A DNA stretch of 64,000 nt. It comes from Pseudosulfitobacter sp. DSM 107133 (GTDB lineage: Bacteria; Pseudomonadota; Alphaproteobacteria; Rhodobacterales; Rhodobacteraceae). The DNA is taken from contig NZ_CP085155.1 of the NCBI RefSeq assembly GCF_022788695.1, forward strand, positions 372,001-436,000, in the 5' to 3' direction. The notes beneath the pieces are model-generated. The model was not told the origin of the DNA. It searched no databases and saw only the letters and a list, made by a program, of their open reading frames with translations. This document shows positions 25,206 through 33,830 of the stretch, piece by piece. Position 1 is the stretch's first letter. The number at the start of each line of letters is the position of its first letter. A program made the translations under genes and the position numbers.

Positions 25206-26498
25206 CTTGCCAGCACTGCCATCGCGACCTTTGCAGAATCAGCCGCGGCACAAGATTCGGAAAACTTTGACGGGGTCACGATCGAGGCAAAACTGATCGG
25301 TGGGCAGCAGTACGAAGGCCTGTATGGCCGCATCGCCGAGTGGGAAGCCGCCACCGGTGGCACCGTCAACATCATCTCGAAGAAAAGCCATTTCGAGATT
25401 GATAAAGAGATCAAATCAGACATGGCCGCGGGCACGACATCATGGTGTGTCGGTTCCAACCATTCGTCCTTTGCGCCGCAATACGAGGGACTTTATGTCG
25501 ATCTGAGCGACCTTGTTCCGGCCGACGAGGTTGCCGCCTTTGTTCCCGGTGTCATCAAGGCGTCGACCGTGGGGGGCGAGTTGTTGATGCTGCCGCGCGC
25601 GCAGTTTGACGTTTCGGTGCTGTACTATCTGAAATCCAACTACGAAGACGCCGACAAGGCCGCCGCCTTCAAGACCGAATACGGCTATGATCTGGCGGTT
25701 CCCGAGACCTGGCAGCAAGTGAAGGATCAGGCGATTTTCTTTGCTGATCCGCCGAATTTCTATGGCACGCAATATGCGGGCAAGGACGAAGCCATTGTTG
25801 GCCGTTTCTATGAAATGGTCGTTGCCGAGGGTGGCAATTATCTGGACGCAGACAACCGGCCCATCTTCAATTCGGACGCGGGCCAGCGCGCGTTGCAATG
25901 GTTTGTTGACCTTTATGCCGCCAAGGCGGTTCCGGCGGGCACCACCAGCTATGTCTGGGATGATCTTGGCCAGGGTTTTGCCAGCGGCACCATTGCGCTG
26001 AATCTGGACTGGCCGGGCTGGGCGGGGTTCTTTAACGATCCGGCCTCGTCCAAGGCGGCTGGAAATGTGGGCGTGGCCATTCAGCCGATGGGGTCTGTCA
26101 CCCGCACCGGCTGGTCGGGTCATCACGGGTTTTCGGTCACCAATGATTGCGAACACAAGGACGCCGCCGTTTCACTGGTGCGTTTCCTGACCAGCGAGGA
26201 AAGCCAGCTTGCCGAAAGTGCGGGCGGTTCGCTGCCCACGCGCACAGCGGTTTGGGAGGCAAATATCGCCGCTGCCAAAACCGGCGATGATCCGTACCGC
26301 GCCGAGGCGCTGGCAGCCTTTGCTGCGGGGGCTGAATATGCCTTTGCGGTGCCGCAGATCCCGGAATGGGGCGAAAGCACAAATCTGGTGTTCCCCGAGC
26401 TTCAGGCCGCCATCGTTGGCGACAAAACCGTCAAGGAAGCACTGGATGATGCGGCCGCTGCCGTGGACGAGCTGATGCAGGAATCCGGTTACTACTGA
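25203..26498 (+). CDS. Extracellular sugar-binding protein of an ABC transporter (probable L-fucose), 5' end frameshifted
   Basis: The readable frame encodes 431 residues of a type II (family 1) solute-binding protein: VTIEAKLIGGQQYEGLYGRIAEWEA at the mature N-terminus, then the FFADPPNFYGTQYAG and GWSGHHGFSVTNDCEHKDAA segments typical of this class. Only the last part of a signal peptide (LLASTAIATFAESAAAQD) is in frame, from a weak TTG at 25203. The good ribosome site and ATG at 25177 are one base out of phase. The two permeases and the MalK-like ATPase encoded downstream complete a CUT1-type importer. Its substrate is taken as L-fucose because every other gene of the pathway is linked. Confidence 0.85.
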   Translation: MLASTAIATFAESAAAQDSENFDGVTIEAKLIGGQQYEGLYGRIAEWEAATGGTVNIISKKSHFEIDKEIKSDMAAGTTSWCVGSNHSSFAPQYEGLYVDLSDLVPADEVAAFVPGVIKASTVGGELLMLPRAQFDVSVLYYLKSNYEDADKAAAFKTEYGYDLAVPETWQQVKDQAIFFADPPNFYGTQYAGKDEAIVGRFYEMVVAEGGNYLDADNRPIFNSDAGQRALQWFVDLYAAKAVPAGTTSYVWDDLGQGFASGTIALNLDWPGWAGFFNDPASSKAAGNVGVAIQPMGSVTRTGWSGHHGFSVTNDCEHKDAAVSLVRFLTSEESQLAESAGGSLPTRTAVWEANIAAAKTGDDPYRAEALAAFAAGAEYAFAVPQIPEWGESTNLVFPELQAAIVGDKTVKEALDDAAAAVDELMQESGYY

Positions 26499-26510
26499 TC
26501 CGGCAGACCT

Positions 26511-26535
26511 TTGGGGGCGGGCAATCTGCCCCCAA
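26511..26535 (+). terminator. Stem-loop after the fucose binding-protein gene
   Basis: TTGGGGGC (26511-26518) pairs with GCCCCCAA (26528-26535) around a nine-base loop, 13 bases after the binding-protein stop codon. There is no T-run. It probably reduces read-through into the permease genes or protects the upstream message. Confidence 0.55.
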
Positions 26536-26567
26536 GGCACCCCTTTCCATATCCAGATAGGTGCAAA

Positions 26568-27461
26568 ATGACACGCCGCCGCTTGCCCGAGTGGTTTCTC
26601 CTGCTGTTGCCCGCGATCATCGTGATTGCCGCAGTTGTGCTGATCCCGCTTATCTTTTCGCTGTACTCAAGCTTCACGCCCTACAAGCTGACGCGGCCCT
26701 CGACGCTTTGGAAATGGGTGGGGACCTATAATTACGAAAAAATCCTGTCCGACGCGAAATTCTGGGCGGCCTTCGGGCGCACGGTGTTGTTCCTGACCAT
26801 TGTGCTGAACCTTGAACTGGTGCTGGGCCTTGGCATCGCGCTGCTGATGAACAAGGTTACATGGGGCCAGCGGACCCTGCGCACGATCCTGATGTTCCCG
26901 ATGATGTTTTCGCCCATTCTGGTGGGCTTTCAGTTCAAGTTCATCTTCAACGACAATATCGGTCTGGTGAACAACGTGCTGCAATCGCTGGGCTATGACG
27001 CTGCCTTGCCGTGGCTGGTGAATGGCAAGCTGGCGATGTTTTCGATCATGTTTGCCGAAATCTGGATGAGCACCTCGGTCTTCGCCATTCTGATCCTTGC
27101 GGGCCTGTTCGCCATGCCCCGCGATCCGCTGGAAGCGGCCAGGGTGGACGGCTGCACGCCATGGCAAAGCTTTCGCCACATCACGCTGCCGTTCTTGATG
27201 CCGTTCATCTATATCGCCATGACCATCCGGTCGCTGGATGTGGCGCGGGCCTACGACATCGTGCAGATCATGACAGGCGGCGGCCCTGCACGGCGCACCG
27301 AGCTGTTGTGGACCCTGATGAGCCGCACCGGCTATGTCGATGCCCGCATGGGGCTGGCCAATGCGATGGGATATGTCTCGATCATCCTGTCGATCCTCTT
27401 CACCGTCTATTTCTTCCGCAAACTCAGCGCCGCGCGCGCCGAACTTGGCATGGCAGGGTAA
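26568..27461 (+). CDS. ABC transporter permease, MalF/UgpA type
   Basis: This 297-residue inner-membrane protein has six hydrophobic segments and the cytoplasmic EAA loop EAARVDGCTPWQSFRHITLPFLMP, which contacts the ATPase. The start at 26568 (MTRRRLPEWFLLLLP) follows an AGGTG-like site; a start at 26511 would lie inside the stem-loop. The next gene begins five bases after its stop. It pairs with the MalG-type permease to import the sugar captured by the upstream binding protein. Confidence 0.92.
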   Translation: MTRRRLPEWFLLLLPAIIVIAAVVLIPLIFSLYSSFTPYKLTRPSTLWKWVGTYNYEKILSDAKFWAAFGRTVLFLTIVLNLELVLGLGIALLMNKVTWGQRTLRTILMFPMMFSPILVGFQFKFIFNDNIGLVNNVLQSLGYDAALPWLVNGKLAMFSIMFAEIWMSTSVFAILILAGLFAMPRDPLEAARVDGCTPWQSFRHITLPFLMPFIYIAMTIRSLDVARAYDIVQIMTGGGPARRTELLWTLMSRTGYVDARMGLANAMGYVSIILSILFTVYFFRKLSAARAELGMAG

Positions 27462-27466
27462 ATCTC

Positions 27467-28330
27467 ATGGATCGCAATCTGTCGCATCGCAATCGCAAAC
27501 GCATTCTGAAGGCGCTGCATTTCACCGCGTTGTTTCTGACCATGGCCATCATCTGCATACCGGGGCTGTGGATCGTGCTGAACTCGTTCCGTCCCACGGT
27601 CGAAATCATGGCGAAGCCACCCGTCTGGACCCCGTCGTTCACGCTGGAACATTACCGCGCCATGTTTGGCGGCGCCGGCGAAGGCGGTGTGCCGGTGTTC
27701 AGCTATTTCCGCAACTCGCTGATCGTGTCGGTAACCTCGACCCTGATTGCCATTTTGATCGGCATGTCCGGTGGATACGCCTTTGCGCGCTACCGGTTCC
27801 GCGGCAAGTCGGGTTATTTTGTCGGGCTGATGCTGTTTCGCGCGGTGCCCGGCGTTGCCCTGTCGCTGCCGCTGTTCATCGTCTTTGCGCGCATGGGGAT
27901 CATTGATACCCATTTCGGCCTGATCCTGGCCTATGTCGCCATGAACGTGCCGTTCACTATCTGGCTGACCGACGGGTTCTTTCGCCAGATCCCCAAAGAG
28001 CTGCACGAAGCCGCCGAGATCGACGGCTGCACCCGTTGGCAGGCCTTTTGGCGGGTCGAATTTCCGGTGGCAAAATCCGGCGTGGCCTCGGCGGCCATCT
28101 TTGCCTTTCTCACCTCGTGGAATGAATTCGCGCTGGCTTCGCAGCTGACACGTTCGGTGGGGTCGAAAACCATGCCGGTGGGCCTGCTGGATTTCACCGC
28201 CGAATTCACCATCAACTGGGGGGGCATGTGCGCGCTGGCGGTCTTGATGATCGTGCCGGCCCTGATCCTCACATTTCTTGTACAGAAACACCTGATTGCC
28301 GGCCTGACGTTTGGCGGGGTCAAAGGATAA
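27467..28330 (+). CDS. ABC transporter permease, MalG/UgpE type
   Basis: This 287-residue permease has six hydrophobic segments and the EAA loop HEAAEIDGCTRWQAFWRVEFPV. The region IIDTHFGLILAYVAMNVPFTIWL is typical of the MalG branch. The ATG at 27467 lies five bases after the previous stop; a longer open frame upstream overlaps the first permease in another phase and is discarded. The ATPase gene starts four bases after its stop. Confidence 0.92.
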   Translation: MDRNLSHRNRKRILKALHFTALFLTMAIICIPGLWIVLNSFRPTVEIMAKPPVWTPSFTLEHYRAMFGGAGEGGVPVFSYFRNSLIVSVTSTLIAILIGMSGGYAFARYRFRGKSGYFVGLMLFRAVPGVALSLPLFIVFARMGIIDTHFGLILAYVAMNVPFTIWLTDGFFRQIPKELHEAAEIDGCTRWQAFWRVEFPVAKSGVASAAIFAFLTSWNEFALASQLTRSVGSKTMPVGLLDFTAEFTINWGGMCALAVLMIVPALILTFLVQKHLIAGLTFGGVKG

Positions 28331-28334
28331 GATC

Positions 28335-29429
<1,095 letters not shown>

Positions 29430-29432
29430 GCG

Positions 29433-30545
29433 ATGGCACATATCACCCGCGTAGAACTGAACATGATCGACCTTGTCCCCAAGGTGAAACGGGTCGATGC
29501 CATTCAATCCTTTGTCAGTCAGGAAACGCCTTTCGTCACCATCCATGACAGCGATGGCGCCATCGGTGTCGGCTATTCCTATACGATTGGCACCGGTGGC
29601 CCGTCGGTCATGGCGCTGTTGGAACACACGCTTGCCCCGGCCCTGATCGGACGTGATCCGGCGCGCATCGACGGACTTTGGCGTGACCTGATGTTCATCA
29701 CCCATGCCACGGCTGTCGGCGCGATTACATCGCTGGCGCTGGCAGCGATTGATACCGCCCTGTGGGATCTGAAATGCAAAAAGGCGGGGCTGCCTCTGTG
29801 GAAGGCAGCAGGCGGCACCCGTGACCGCATCGCGCTGTACACAACCGAAGGCGGCTGGCTGCATCTTGACCAGCAAACATTGGTCGATGACGCGCTTGCG
29901 ATGCAAGAAAAGGGGTTCAAGGGATCAAAGGTCAAGATCGGCAGTGACCATATCAGTCAGGATGCAGCGCGTCTTGGAGCGGTGCGTGCAGCGGTTGGTG
30001 AGGCTTACGAGATTTTCACCGACGCAAATCAGTCGTTCTCGCTGTCCGAGGCGATCCGGCGTGCCCCGATGCTGGAAGACCATGGCATTGGCTGGCTGGA
30101 AGAGCCGCTGCCCGCAGATGATGTAAACGGCCATGTCGCTCTGGCACGCAGCACTTCGGTGCCCATCGCGGTCGGAGAAAGCATGTATTCGCTGAGCCAG
30201 TTCAAGGACTACCTGCAACTGGGCGCGGCCTCGATCGTGCAGGTGGACGTGGCGCGGATCGGGGGCATTACGCCATGGCTGAAGGTGGCGCATCTGGCCG
30301 AAGCCTTTAACGTCACGGTCTGCCCGCATTTTCTGATGGAGCTGCACCTTCCGCTGGTGTGCGCCATCCCCAACGCCAGGTGGCTGGAATACATCCCGCA
30401 ACTGGACAGCGTCACCGGCGACAATATGCGGATCGAGGACGGTTATGCCATTCCCAGCGGCACGCCGGGACTGGGCATTGATTGGGACTGGGACGCCATT
30501 GCCGCAAAATCGCTGGTCTCGCACACCATTACGGAGGCCGCATGA
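29433..30545 (+). CDS. Mandelate racemase/muconate lactonizing family enzyme (sugar-acid dehydratase-like)
   Basis: This 370-residue enolase-superfamily protein has the mandelate-racemase-subgroup active site: Lys166 and Lys168 (KVKIG), metal ligands Asp197, Glu223 and Glu249 (GES), and an Asp272-His299 dyad (CPHF). The C-terminal ELHLPLVCAIPNARWLEYIPQL resembles talarate/galactarate dehydratases. It sits in the L-fucose operon beside a separate, well-defined L-fuconate dehydratase, so it probably handles a second acid sugar or performs a cycloisomerase or epimerase step. Its 3' end overlaps the mutarotase gene by ATGA. The precise substrate cannot be named from sequence. Confidence 0.85.
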   Translation: MAHITRVELNMIDLVPKVKRVDAIQSFVSQETPFVTIHDSDGAIGVGYSYTIGTGGPSVMALLEHTLAPALIGRDPARIDGLWRDLMFITHATAVGAITSLALAAIDTALWDLKCKKAGLPLWKAAGGTRDRIALYTTEGGWLHLDQQTLVDDALAMQEKGFKGSKVKIGSDHISQDAARLGAVRAAVGEAYEIFTDANQSFSLSEAIRRAPMLEDHGIGWLEEPLPADDVNGHVALARSTSVPIAVGESMYSLSQFKDYLQLGAASIVQVDVARIGGITPWLKVAHLAEAFNVTVCPHFLMELHLPLVCAIPNARWLEYIPQLDSVTGDNMRIEDGYAIPSGTPGLGIDWDWDAIAAKSLVSHTITEAA

Positions 30546-30874
30546 TGCAACGAATGGGCATGGTGATCGGGATCAAACCCAACAGGATCGACGACTATAA
30601 ACGCCTGCATGCTGCGGTCTGGCCCGATGTTCTGACCCAGATCGCACAAAGCAACATCCGCAATTACACCATCTTCCTGCGCGAGCCGGAAAACCTGTTG
30701 TTCGGCTATTGGGAATACCACGGCACCGATATTCAGGCCGATCTGGCCCGTATGGCCCAAGACCCCAAGACACGCGAATGGTGGACTCACACCGACCCCT
30801 GCCAGTCCCCCCTTGCCAGCCGTGCTGACGGCGAACAATGGGCGATGATGGCCGAAGTTTTTCATACGGATTAA
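30542..30874 (+). CDS. L-rhamnose/L-fucose mutarotase family protein
   Basis: This 110-residue protein of the RhaM (DUF718) family interconverts the anomers of deoxy-sugars. The landmarks are KRLHAAVWPDVL, with the catalytic-type histidine, and NYTIFLREPENLLFGYWEY. The length matches the family's usual 104-115 residues. The start is the first of two adjacent ATG codons at 30542, within the stop of the preceding gene. In this operon it should supply the anomer that the aldo/keto reductase oxidises. L-fucose rather than L-rhamnose is inferred from the neighbours. Confidence 0.88.
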   Translation: MMQRMGMVIGIKPNRIDDYKRLHAAVWPDVLTQIAQSNIRNYTIFLREPENLLFGYWEYHGTDIQADLARMAQDPKTREWWTHTDPCQSPLASRADGEQWAMMAEVFHTD

Positions 30875-30878
30875 ACAC

Positions 30879-31628
30879 ATGACACATGAACCGGGCCGTC
30901 TGGCCGGAAAAAAGACGCTGATTACCGCCGCCGGACAGGGCATTGGCCGCGCAACTGCCCAGATGTATGCTGCACAGGGCGCAACGGTCATCGCAAGCGA
31001 CATCAACGACGCCGCTCTGGCCGAACTGGATGCCATCGACGGCATCACGGCGGTCAAGCTGGACGTGACCGACGCGCAGGCGGTTGCGACACTGGCCGCC
31101 GATGTCGGCCCGCTGGACGTGCTGTTCAACTGCGCCGGATTTGTCGCCAATGGCACGATCCTTGACTGCGCCGACGCAGATTGGGATTTCAGCTTTGATC
31201 TGAATGTGACCGCCATGTACCGCATGATCAAATGCACCCTGCCCGCGATGCTGGACAACGGCGGCGGGTCGATCATCAACATGTCTTCGGTGGCCTCCTC
31301 GCTTAAAGGGGTGCCCAACCGCTTTGCCTATTGCGCATCCAAAGCGGCGGTGATCGGCATGACCAAATCCATCGCCGCCGACTATGTCGCCAAGGGCATT
31401 CGCTGCAATGCCATCTGTCCCGGCACGGTCGACAGCCCGTCGATGCATGGTCGGCTGCGCGCGACGGGGAACTATGAACAGGCCCTGTCACAATTCATCG
31501 CCCGTCAACCGATGGGGCGCATCGGCACAGCCGAGGAAATCGCCGCACTGGCGCTGTATCTGGCCAGTGACGACAGCGCCTTTACCACCGGTCAGACCCA
31601 CGCCATCGACGGCGGCTGGTCCGCCTGA
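30879..31628 (+). CDS. SDR-family oxidoreductase, probable 2-keto-3-deoxy-L-fuconate dehydrogenase
   Basis: This 249-residue short-chain dehydrogenase has the cofactor motif TAAGQGIG at 16-23, NCAG at 84-87, a catalytic serine in NMSSVAS near 136-137, and YCASK at 151-155. Asp41 after the second strand suggests NAD. The sequence RFAYCASKAAVIGMTKSIAADYVAKGIRC recalls 2-keto-3-deoxy-L-fuconate dehydrogenases and their animal DHRS6 relatives. It should make 2,4-diketo-3-deoxy-L-fuconate, the substrate of the FAH-family hydrolase encoded next. The gene starts four bases after the mutarotase stop. Confidence 0.87.
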   Translation: MTHEPGRLAGKKTLITAAGQGIGRATAQMYAAQGATVIASDINDAALAELDAIDGITAVKLDVTDAQAVATLAADVGPLDVLFNCAGFVANGTILDCADADWDFSFDLNVTAMYRMIKCTLPAMLDNGGGSIINMSSVASSLKGVPNRFAYCASKAAVIGMTKSIAADYVAKGIRCNAICPGTVDSPSMHGRLRATGNYEQALSQFIARQPMGRIGTAEEIAALALYLASDDSAFTTGQTHAIDGGWSA

Positions 31629-31647
31629 TTTTCTAGGAGATAAAACC

Positions 31648-32490
31648 ATGAAACTATTACGTTTTGGCCCTGTCGGCGCGGAAAAACCCGGCCTTCTGGA
31701 TGCCGCGGGCGGCATCCGTGACCTGTCTGGCGTCGTGGCCGACATTGCGGGTGAAACCCTTGGCGATCACGCGCTGGAAGCCTTGCGTGCCATTGATCCC
31801 GCGACCCTGCCGCTGGTGCAGGGCAATCCACGCATCGGGGCCTGTGTCGGGCAGGTTGGCAAATTCATCTGCATCGGTCTGAACTATGCCGATCACGCCG
31901 CCGAAAGCGGCATGGCGCTGCCCGAAGAGCCGGTGATTTTCTTCAAGGCGACCTCGGCCATTTGCGGCCCCAATGATGATGTCGAAATTCCGCGCGGCGC
32001 GCTTAAGACCGATTGGGAGGTCGAACTGGGCGTCGTCATCGGCAAGCCCACCAAATATGTCGGTCCCGAAGACGCGCTGGCGCATGTCGCAGGGTATTGC
32101 GTTGTCAACGATCTGAGCGAGCGGGATTTCCAGTTGCACCGCTCGGGCCAGTGGGTCAAAGGCAAATCCTGCGATACGTTCGGGCCAATCGGGCCGTGGC
32201 TGGTGACACGCGATGAAATCGCGGACCCGCAGGCGCTGGACATGTATCTGGAAGTGAACGGGCACCGCTATCAGAACGGGTCGACCCGCACGATGCACTT
32301 CGATGTGGCAACCGTGGTGTCCCACCTGTCGCAATTCATGAGCCTGCAACCCGGCGATGTGATTTCGACGGGCACACCTCCGGGTGTGGGCATGGGCCAA
32401 TCGCCGCAGACCTACCTCAAACCCGGAGACCGGATGGAACTGGGGATCGACGGGCTGGGCGTGCAGACGCAGAACGTGGTTGCAGGCTGA
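31648..32490 (+). CDS. FAH-family hydrolase, probable 2,4-diketo-3-deoxy-L-fuconate hydrolase
   Basis: This 280-residue FAH-family enzyme has metal and catalytic segments DWEVELGVVIG at 122-132, NDLSERD at 154-160 and KGKSCD at 171-176, followed by GPIGPWLVTRDE. It should hydrolyse the diketo acid made by the SDR into pyruvate and L-lactate, the last step of the non-phosphorylative L-fucose pathway. The family also serves 2,4-diketo-3-deoxy-L-rhamnonate, an epimer. TAGGAGA at 31634-31640 fixes the start at 31648; a longer frame upstream overlaps the SDR gene. Its stop overlaps the fuconate dehydratase start by one base (TGATG). Confidence 0.88.
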   Translation: MKLLRFGPVGAEKPGLLDAAGGIRDLSGVVADIAGETLGDHALEALRAIDPATLPLVQGNPRIGACVGQVGKFICIGLNYADHAAESGMALPEEPVIFFKATSAICGPNDDVEIPRGALKTDWEVELGVVIGKPTKYVGPEDALAHVAGYCVVNDLSERDFQLHRSGQWVKGKSCDTFGPIGPWLVTRDEIADPQALDMYLEVNGHRYQNGSTRTMHFDVATVVSHLSQFMSLQPGDVISTGTPPGVGMGQSPQTYLKPGDRMELGIDGLGVQTQNVVAG

Positions 32491-33770
32491 TGACCCGAAT
32501 TACCGGACTGACAACACGCGACTTGCGTTTCCCCACCTCTGACACGCTGGATGGGTCGGATGCGATGAACCCCGATCCCGACTATTCTGCGGCCTATGTG
32601 GTCTTGCACACCGACGGCGCCCACGAGGGCCACGGTCTGACTTTCACCATCGGGCGGGGGACTGAAATTTGCGTCGCCGCCATCGAGGCAATGCGCCATC
32701 TGCTTGTCGGGATGGATCTGGACTGGGCGCGCGCGGATATGGGGCGTTTCTGGCGCCATATCACCGGCGACAGCCAGTTGCGCTGGATCGGCCCCGACAA
32801 GGGGGCCATGCATCTGGCAACCGGCGCCGTCGTCAATGCGGTCTGGGATGTGCTGGCAAAAGAAGCGGGCAAACCGGTCTGGCTGCTGGTGGCCGAGATG
32901 CCCCCCGAAGAGATCGTAAGGCTGGTCGATTTCCGCTATATGTCCGACGTTCTGACCGAAGAGGAAGCGCTGGACATTCTGCGCAAGGCCGCGCCGGACA
33001 AATCCGCGCGCATCGAAACGCTGAAACGCGAAGGCTATCCCTGTTATACCACCTCTGCCGGATGGCTGGGATATTCCGACGACAAACTGCGCCAGCTGTG
33101 CCGCGAAGCCCGCGATGCAGGATTCACCCACACCAAGTTCAAGGTCGGGCGGAATCTGGAGGATGACATTCGCCGCCTGACCATCGCGCGCGCGGAACTG
33201 GGCGAAGACATGAACATCATGATCGACGCCAATCAGGTCTGGGAGGTCGATCAGGCGATCGACTGGGTCAAACAGCTTGCCTTTGCCCGTCCGTTGTTCA
33301 TTGAGGAACCCACAAGCCCCGATGACATTTTCGGCCATCGCAAGATACGCCAGAAGGTTGCCCCGATCAAAGTCGCAACCGGCGAGATGTGCCAGAACCG
33401 GATCATGTTCAAACAGCTGATTGCGAATGAAGCGATTGATTTCGTGCAGATCGACAGCTGCCGTCTGGGCGGATTGAACGAAGTTCTGGCAGTGCAGCTG
33501 ATGGCGGCAAAGTTCGGCCTGCCGGTCTGGCCACATGCCGGTGGCGTGGGCCTGTGTGAATATGTGCAACACCTGTCGATGATAGATTTCGTGGCCATTA
33601 CCGGCGAGAAAGACAGCAAAAGGATCGAGTTCGTGGACCATTTGCACGAGCATTTCATCGACCCCTGTGTGGTCGAAAACGGGGCTTACAAGGCCCCGCT
33701 TGCGCCCGGTTTTTCCATTCAGATGCACGCGCAAAGCCTGCGCGATTTTCAGTTCGGGGCGGCGGGCTGA
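32490..33770 (+). CDS. L-fuconate dehydratase
   Basis: This 426-residue enolase-superfamily enzyme carries the complete fuconate-dehydratase active site: Lys216 and Lys218 (FKVG), Asp246 and Asn248 (DANQVW), Glu272, Glu299 (GEM), Asp322 and His349 (WPHAGG). The spacing matches the characterised Xanthomonas enzyme as I remember it, offset by two. The N-terminal ITGLTTRDLRFPTS and SDAMNPDPDYSAAYV are family-specific. It removes water from L-fuconate to give 2-keto-3-deoxy-L-fuconate. As the last gene of the transporter operon it ends 57 bases before the convergent amidohydrolase gene. Confidence 0.94.
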   Translation: MTRITGLTTRDLRFPTSDTLDGSDAMNPDPDYSAAYVVLHTDGAHEGHGLTFTIGRGTEICVAAIEAMRHLLVGMDLDWARADMGRFWRHITGDSQLRWIGPDKGAMHLATGAVVNAVWDVLAKEAGKPVWLLVAEMPPEEIVRLVDFRYMSDVLTEEEALDILRKAAPDKSARIETLKREGYPCYTTSAGWLGYSDDKLRQLCREARDAGFTHTKFKVGRNLEDDIRRLTIARAELGEDMNIMIDANQVWEVDQAIDWVKQLAFARPLFIEEPTSPDDIFGHRKIRQKVAPIKVATGEMCQNRIMFKQLIANEAIDFVQIDSCRLGGLNEVLAVQLMAAKFGLPVWPHAGGVGLCEYVQHLSMIDFVAITGEKDSKRIEFVDHLHEHFIDPCVVENGAYKAPLAPGFSIQMHAQSLRDFQFGAAG

Positions 33771-33812
33771 CGGGGCTTTATGCGCGGCGCAGGTTTCAGG
33801 TGCCAACCGGCA

Positions 33813-33830
33813 TTAGGGTCCTGACCCTAA
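33813..33830. repeat. Perfect 8-2-8 palindrome at the 3' boundary of the amine cluster
   Basis: TTAGGGTC-CT-GACCCTAA lies between the convergent fuconate dehydratase and amidohydrolase genes and includes the latter's TAG stop. On the minus strand it begins TTAGGGTCAG, the same ten bases as the box at 48113-48122, and ends CCTAA. It could be a regulator site or a short terminator stem; no T-run follows. Confidence 0.55.

Noticed and set aside
25111..25296. A 61-codon frame containing the ATG at 25177
   Set aside because: Beyond the first few codons it has no protein-like character; it is best explained as the displaced start of the frameshifted binding-protein gene.
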